Below, one piece after another: positions 13,904-16,183 of a stretch of DNA of 16,183 nt. Under the pieces are notes generated by a model. It saw only the letters and a list, made by a program, of their open reading frames with translations, did no database searches and was not told the origin of the DNA. The position numbers and the translations under genes are program-made. Positions within the stretch are counted from its first letter, which is position 1, and the number at the start of each line of letters is the position of its first letter. The stretch lies in NCBI GenBank assembly GCA_031259095.1, contig JAIRLW010000092.1:1-16183 (forward strand), given 5' to 3'. The DNA is from Planctomycetaceae bacterium (GTDB lineage: Bacteria; Planctomycetota; Planctomycetia; Pirellulales; Thermoguttaceae).

Positions 13904-15997
13904 TTACAGCGTCACGACGCCGACGCCGACAACTTGCGTATCATGTGTAATTTCTGTGTAACTCAACACGATCAGACCTGGAATTGTTGCGCTGGTCATT
14001 TGTTTTAGCGCGGTTCGGATTTGCGGATTGACCAGAACAACCGGCGGTAAATTCATTTGCGTTAGTTTATCCAGTTCCGGTAAAATCTTTTTGCAAAGAT
14101 GTTCAATCGCATTCGGTGAAAGCCGGATGTATAAGCCTTGTTCACCGTGTTCAAAACCGGCACGAATCTGATCCTCCAACGCCGGATCAAGCAGCACAAC
14201 ATTGAGAACATTATTTTCATCACGATAACGTGTACTGATTGTTCGGGCTAATTTGGTTCGGACATAAGTTGTTAACAAAATAGGGTCTTTTGTTTTTGTT
14301 CCGTAATCGCCCAGCACTTCCAGAATGGTTCCGAGTTGCCGAATCGGAACCTGTTCGCGCAACAACAATTGGAGAACCTGTTGAACTTGTCCTAGTGACA
14401 GGACTTTCGACAACAGTTCATCGACCACCGCCGGACTTGATTTTTTGAGTTCATCCAATAGATGTTGAGTTGCGTCGCGTGTGAGGATTTCATCGGCGTG
14501 TTTTCTGATGACTTCTAAAAGGTGTGTTGCGATTACTGCGCCGGGTTCGACCACCGTATAACCGAAAATTTCCGCTTGATCTTTTGTAACGCCGTCAATC
14601 CAGAGCGCCGGCGTACCGAATGCCGGATCGAGCGTTTCAATTCCTTGCACCTGACCGGTTGCCACACCGGAATCCATCGCGAGATACATGTCTGGATAAA
14701 CCATTCCCAACGCAACCGGTTGTCCGGCGATTTTGATGCGATATTGAAGTTGGTCGAGTTGAAAGGAGTCACGAATCCGCACGCGCGGTAAAATAATTCC
14801 GATTTCCGCCGCGACTTCCTTACGAAGACGATGAATTCTGTCCAATAAATCGCCGCCGCGTGCCGGGTCGGCGAGAGGAATCAAACCAACTCCAATTTCC
14901 AACTCCATCGGATCAATTTTGAGATAATCTTCGACTTGTTCTTCCGATTGCTTTGTTTTTTCGGCTTCCGCTTTAGCGATATTATTTTCTTCCGTTTGCT
15001 GAACCGCTTTAGCCTTGCGGGTCAGCATCAGAGCAAGACCAATCGAACTCAACGCAATAGTCCAAAGCGGCATCTTCGGTAAATCGGTCAGGGTCAAAAT
15101 GAGCAGAAAAAACGCGGTCAACATCAACACGACCGGTTTTGAAAGAAGTTGTCCGATAAACTGTTCGGGGAGATTGGTACTGTAACTGCTTCGTGTGACG
15201 AGCAAACCGGTTGCAATTGAAATCAGCAACGCCGGAACTTGGGTAACAAGACCGTCGCCAATAGTTAAACTAGTAAAAATGGTTGCGGCTTGCTGCAATT
15301 CCATTCCGTATTGCACCATGCCGATAAACAGTCCACCGAGAATATTGACCAACGTAATCACAATTCCGGCAATCGCGTCGCCGCGCACAAACTTACCGGC
15401 GCCATCCATTGCGCCGAAAAAATCCGCTGCTTGCGTAATTTCTTCACGCCGCCGTTTTGCTTCGCGTTCATCGATAATTCCGGCGTTCAAATCGGCGTCG
15501 ATTGCCATCTGACGCCCCGGCATGGCGTCTAACGTGAACCGTGCCGCCACTTCACTAACCCGTGTTGCGCCTTTCGTAATCACGACAAACTGAATCACAA
15601 CAATAATAGTGAAAATAATCAATCCGACAATAATATTTCCACTAGCAACAAAATCGGCGAAATTTTTAATAACTTCACCGGCGGCATATTCCTCGTCGAT
15701 ATTGGCGCGGGTTAAAATCAATCGGGTTGAGGCGATATTCAGCACAAGACGAAACAATGTTGTTGCCAACAGAATGGTCGGAAAAATACTGAAATCGAGC
15801 GGTTTCGTAACAAAAAGTGTTGTCAGCAGAATAATAACCGCAATAGCAATATTCATGGACAGGAACACATCCATCAACACGGTCGGCAACGGCACCAAAA
15901 TAATCAAAAAACTTGCCGAAATCGCAAGCGGAAGAATCAGGTCAACAACCCGTCCTTTTTTGAGAAGCCCTTGAATTTGTGCGATGATGGCATTCAT
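13904..15997 (-). CDS. flhA: Flagellar biosynthesis protein FlhA
   Basis: Core inner-membrane component of the flagellar type III export gate; its cytoplasmic domain receives export substrates and chaperones. The 697 residues match FlhA. The N-terminal half has about eight membrane segments (from residue 19). The FHIPEP-family signature TKGATRVSEVAARFTLDAMP (141-160) is followed by GRQMAIDADLNAG. VRGDAIAGI carries the conserved Asp (D207), which corresponds to the essential Asp in Salmonella FlhA. The linker (about 330-365) is acidic and Lys/Glu-rich. The C-terminal domain (PDMYLAMDSG, LGDYGTKTKDPILLTTYVR, LSYTEI) favours flagellar FlhA over the virulence SctV branch. I use the ATG at 15997; the longer frame opens with TTG in a repeat. 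No other flagellar gene is in the window; the neighbours may lie beyond the right edge or elsewhere. Confidence 0.95.
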   Translation of the reverse strand: MNAIIAQIQGLLKKGRVVDLILPLAISASFLIILVPLPTVLMDVFLSMNIAIAVIILLTTLFVTKPLDFSIFPTILLATTLFRLVLNIASTRLILTRANIDEEYAAGEVIKNFADFVASGNIIVGLIIFTIIVVIQFVVITKGATRVSEVAARFTLDAMPGRQMAIDADLNAGIIDEREAKRRREEITQAADFFGAMDGAGKFVRGDAIAGIVITLVNILGGLFIGMVQYGMELQQAATIFTSLTIGDGLVTQVPALLISIATGLLVTRSSYSTNLPEQFIGQLLSKPVVLMLTAFFLLILTLTDLPKMPLWTIALSSIGLALMLTRKAKAVQQTEENNIAKAEAEKTKQSEEQVEDYLKIDPMELEIGVGLIPLADPARGGDLLDRIHRLRKEVAAEIGIILPRVRIRDSFQLDQLQYRIKIAGQPVALGMVYPDMYLAMDSGVATGQVQGIETLDPAFGTPALWIDGVTKDQAEIFGYTVVEPGAVIATHLLEVIRKHADEILTRDATQHLLDELKKSSPAVVDELLSKVLSLGQVQQVLQLLLREQVPIRQLGTILEVLGDYGTKTKDPILLTTYVRTKLARTISTRYRDENNVLNVVLLDPALEDQIRAGFEHGEQGLYIRLSPNAIEHLCKKILPELDKLTQMNLPPVVLVNPQIRTALKQMTSATIPGLIVLSYTEITHDTQVVGVGVVTL

Positions 15998-16075
15998 AAA
16001 CCGAACTATAAGAATTATTCGGAAAAAAATCCAGAGCAATTTTTGATCGGTTAACTCAAGAGTTATTTGTTCCCA

Positions 16076-16140
16076 ATGGTCCCTATCATCCCTTAGCCCC
16101 AATTTTAGGGACAGAAGGGAGATTAAGGACAAATTGGGAC
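16076..16140. repeat. GTCCC/GGGAC dyad, copy D, upstream of flhA
   Basis: TTTGTTCCCAATGGTCCC at the left and GGACAAATTGGGAC at the right, with TCCCTTAGCCCC and AGGGACAGAAGGGA between them. Together they form an imperfect long inverted repeat of the same type as copies A-C, directly abutting the GTAATATATC element end at 16141. Confidence 0.6.
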
Positions 16141-16183
16141 GTAATATATCAGTGGAATTTTTCAAAACGTCTTTTAACAGGTT
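16141..16183 (+). repeat. GTAATATATC element end, truncated by the window
   Basis: GTAATATATCAGTGGAAT is identical to the left end of the 3992-4168 element. The next 25 bases instead match the copy at 1513-1553 in the opposite orientation. This is probably the left end of a related, possibly longer element that continues beyond the window. Confidence 0.65.

Noticed and set aside
14510..14520. ACTTCTAAAA inside flhA as another gene-end motif
   Set aside because: It lies in conserved coding sequence (HLLEVI) and lacks the GGGA part; coincidence.
13904..15997. Reading the export gene as a virulence-type SctV
   Set aside because: The C-terminal domain and length fit flagellar FlhA, and no other injectisome gene is present.
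15998..16165. 56-residue N-terminal extension of FlhA
   Set aside because: It starts with TTG inside repeat sequence. The ATG at 15997 gives the normal FlhA length and start.

Overview
The window looks like a chromosomal segment of a planctomycete (Planctomycetota), probably a moderately low-GC, anaerobic or gut-type lineage. The support is a family-typical DUF1559 pseudopilin with an H-x9-DG tail, an exported VCBS/FG-GAP propeller protein, a DUF4340 membrane-anchored protein, a flagellar FlhA, and frequent starts without a clear Shine-Dalgarno sequence. The assignment rests on gene content alone. No tRNA, rRNA, CRISPR array or transposase gene was found.

Layout: 1-1192 (-) is a DUF1559 prepilin-like gene that runs off the left edge and is split by a G12 tract. 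1193-1955 is non-coding and rich in small repeats. 1956-3812 (-) is a DUF4340 protein with a His-rich segment and an EPKPVEE-type repeat tail. 3813-4198 is non-coding and holds a 177-bp MITE-like element with inverted ends and an 8-bp target duplication. 4199-4957 (-) is scpB. 5296-5802 (+) is nuoE/hndA-like with a good promoter. 6126-7316 (+) is the VCBS protein, also with a strong promoter and a leader of nearly 200 nt. 7678-9882 (+) is glgX, convergent with a KAS III gene (10027-11067, -). 11220-11777 (+) is a two-TM small protein, 11969-13828 (+) is mnmG, and 13904-15997 (-) is flhA.

The genes do not form one pathway. They are mostly single transcription units in mixed orientation covering chromosome segregation (ScpB), tRNA modification (MnmG), glycogen debranching (GlgX), acyl chain initiation (KAS III), electron transfer (NuoE), flagellar export (FlhA) and cell-surface proteins.

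The most unusual signals lie between the genes and in the first one. (1) The 12-G run separates an intact start and leader from an intact prepilin frame; one G fewer would join them, so it is either a phase-variation switch or an assembly error. (2) A 15-nt motif, GGGAACYTCTAAAAA, lies 9-22 nt after the stop codons of several unrelated genes. In three cases it is followed by a GTCCC/GGGAC dyad. (3) A MITE-like insertion sits in the loop of a hairpin made from two copies of that motif; the empty site can be reconstructed.
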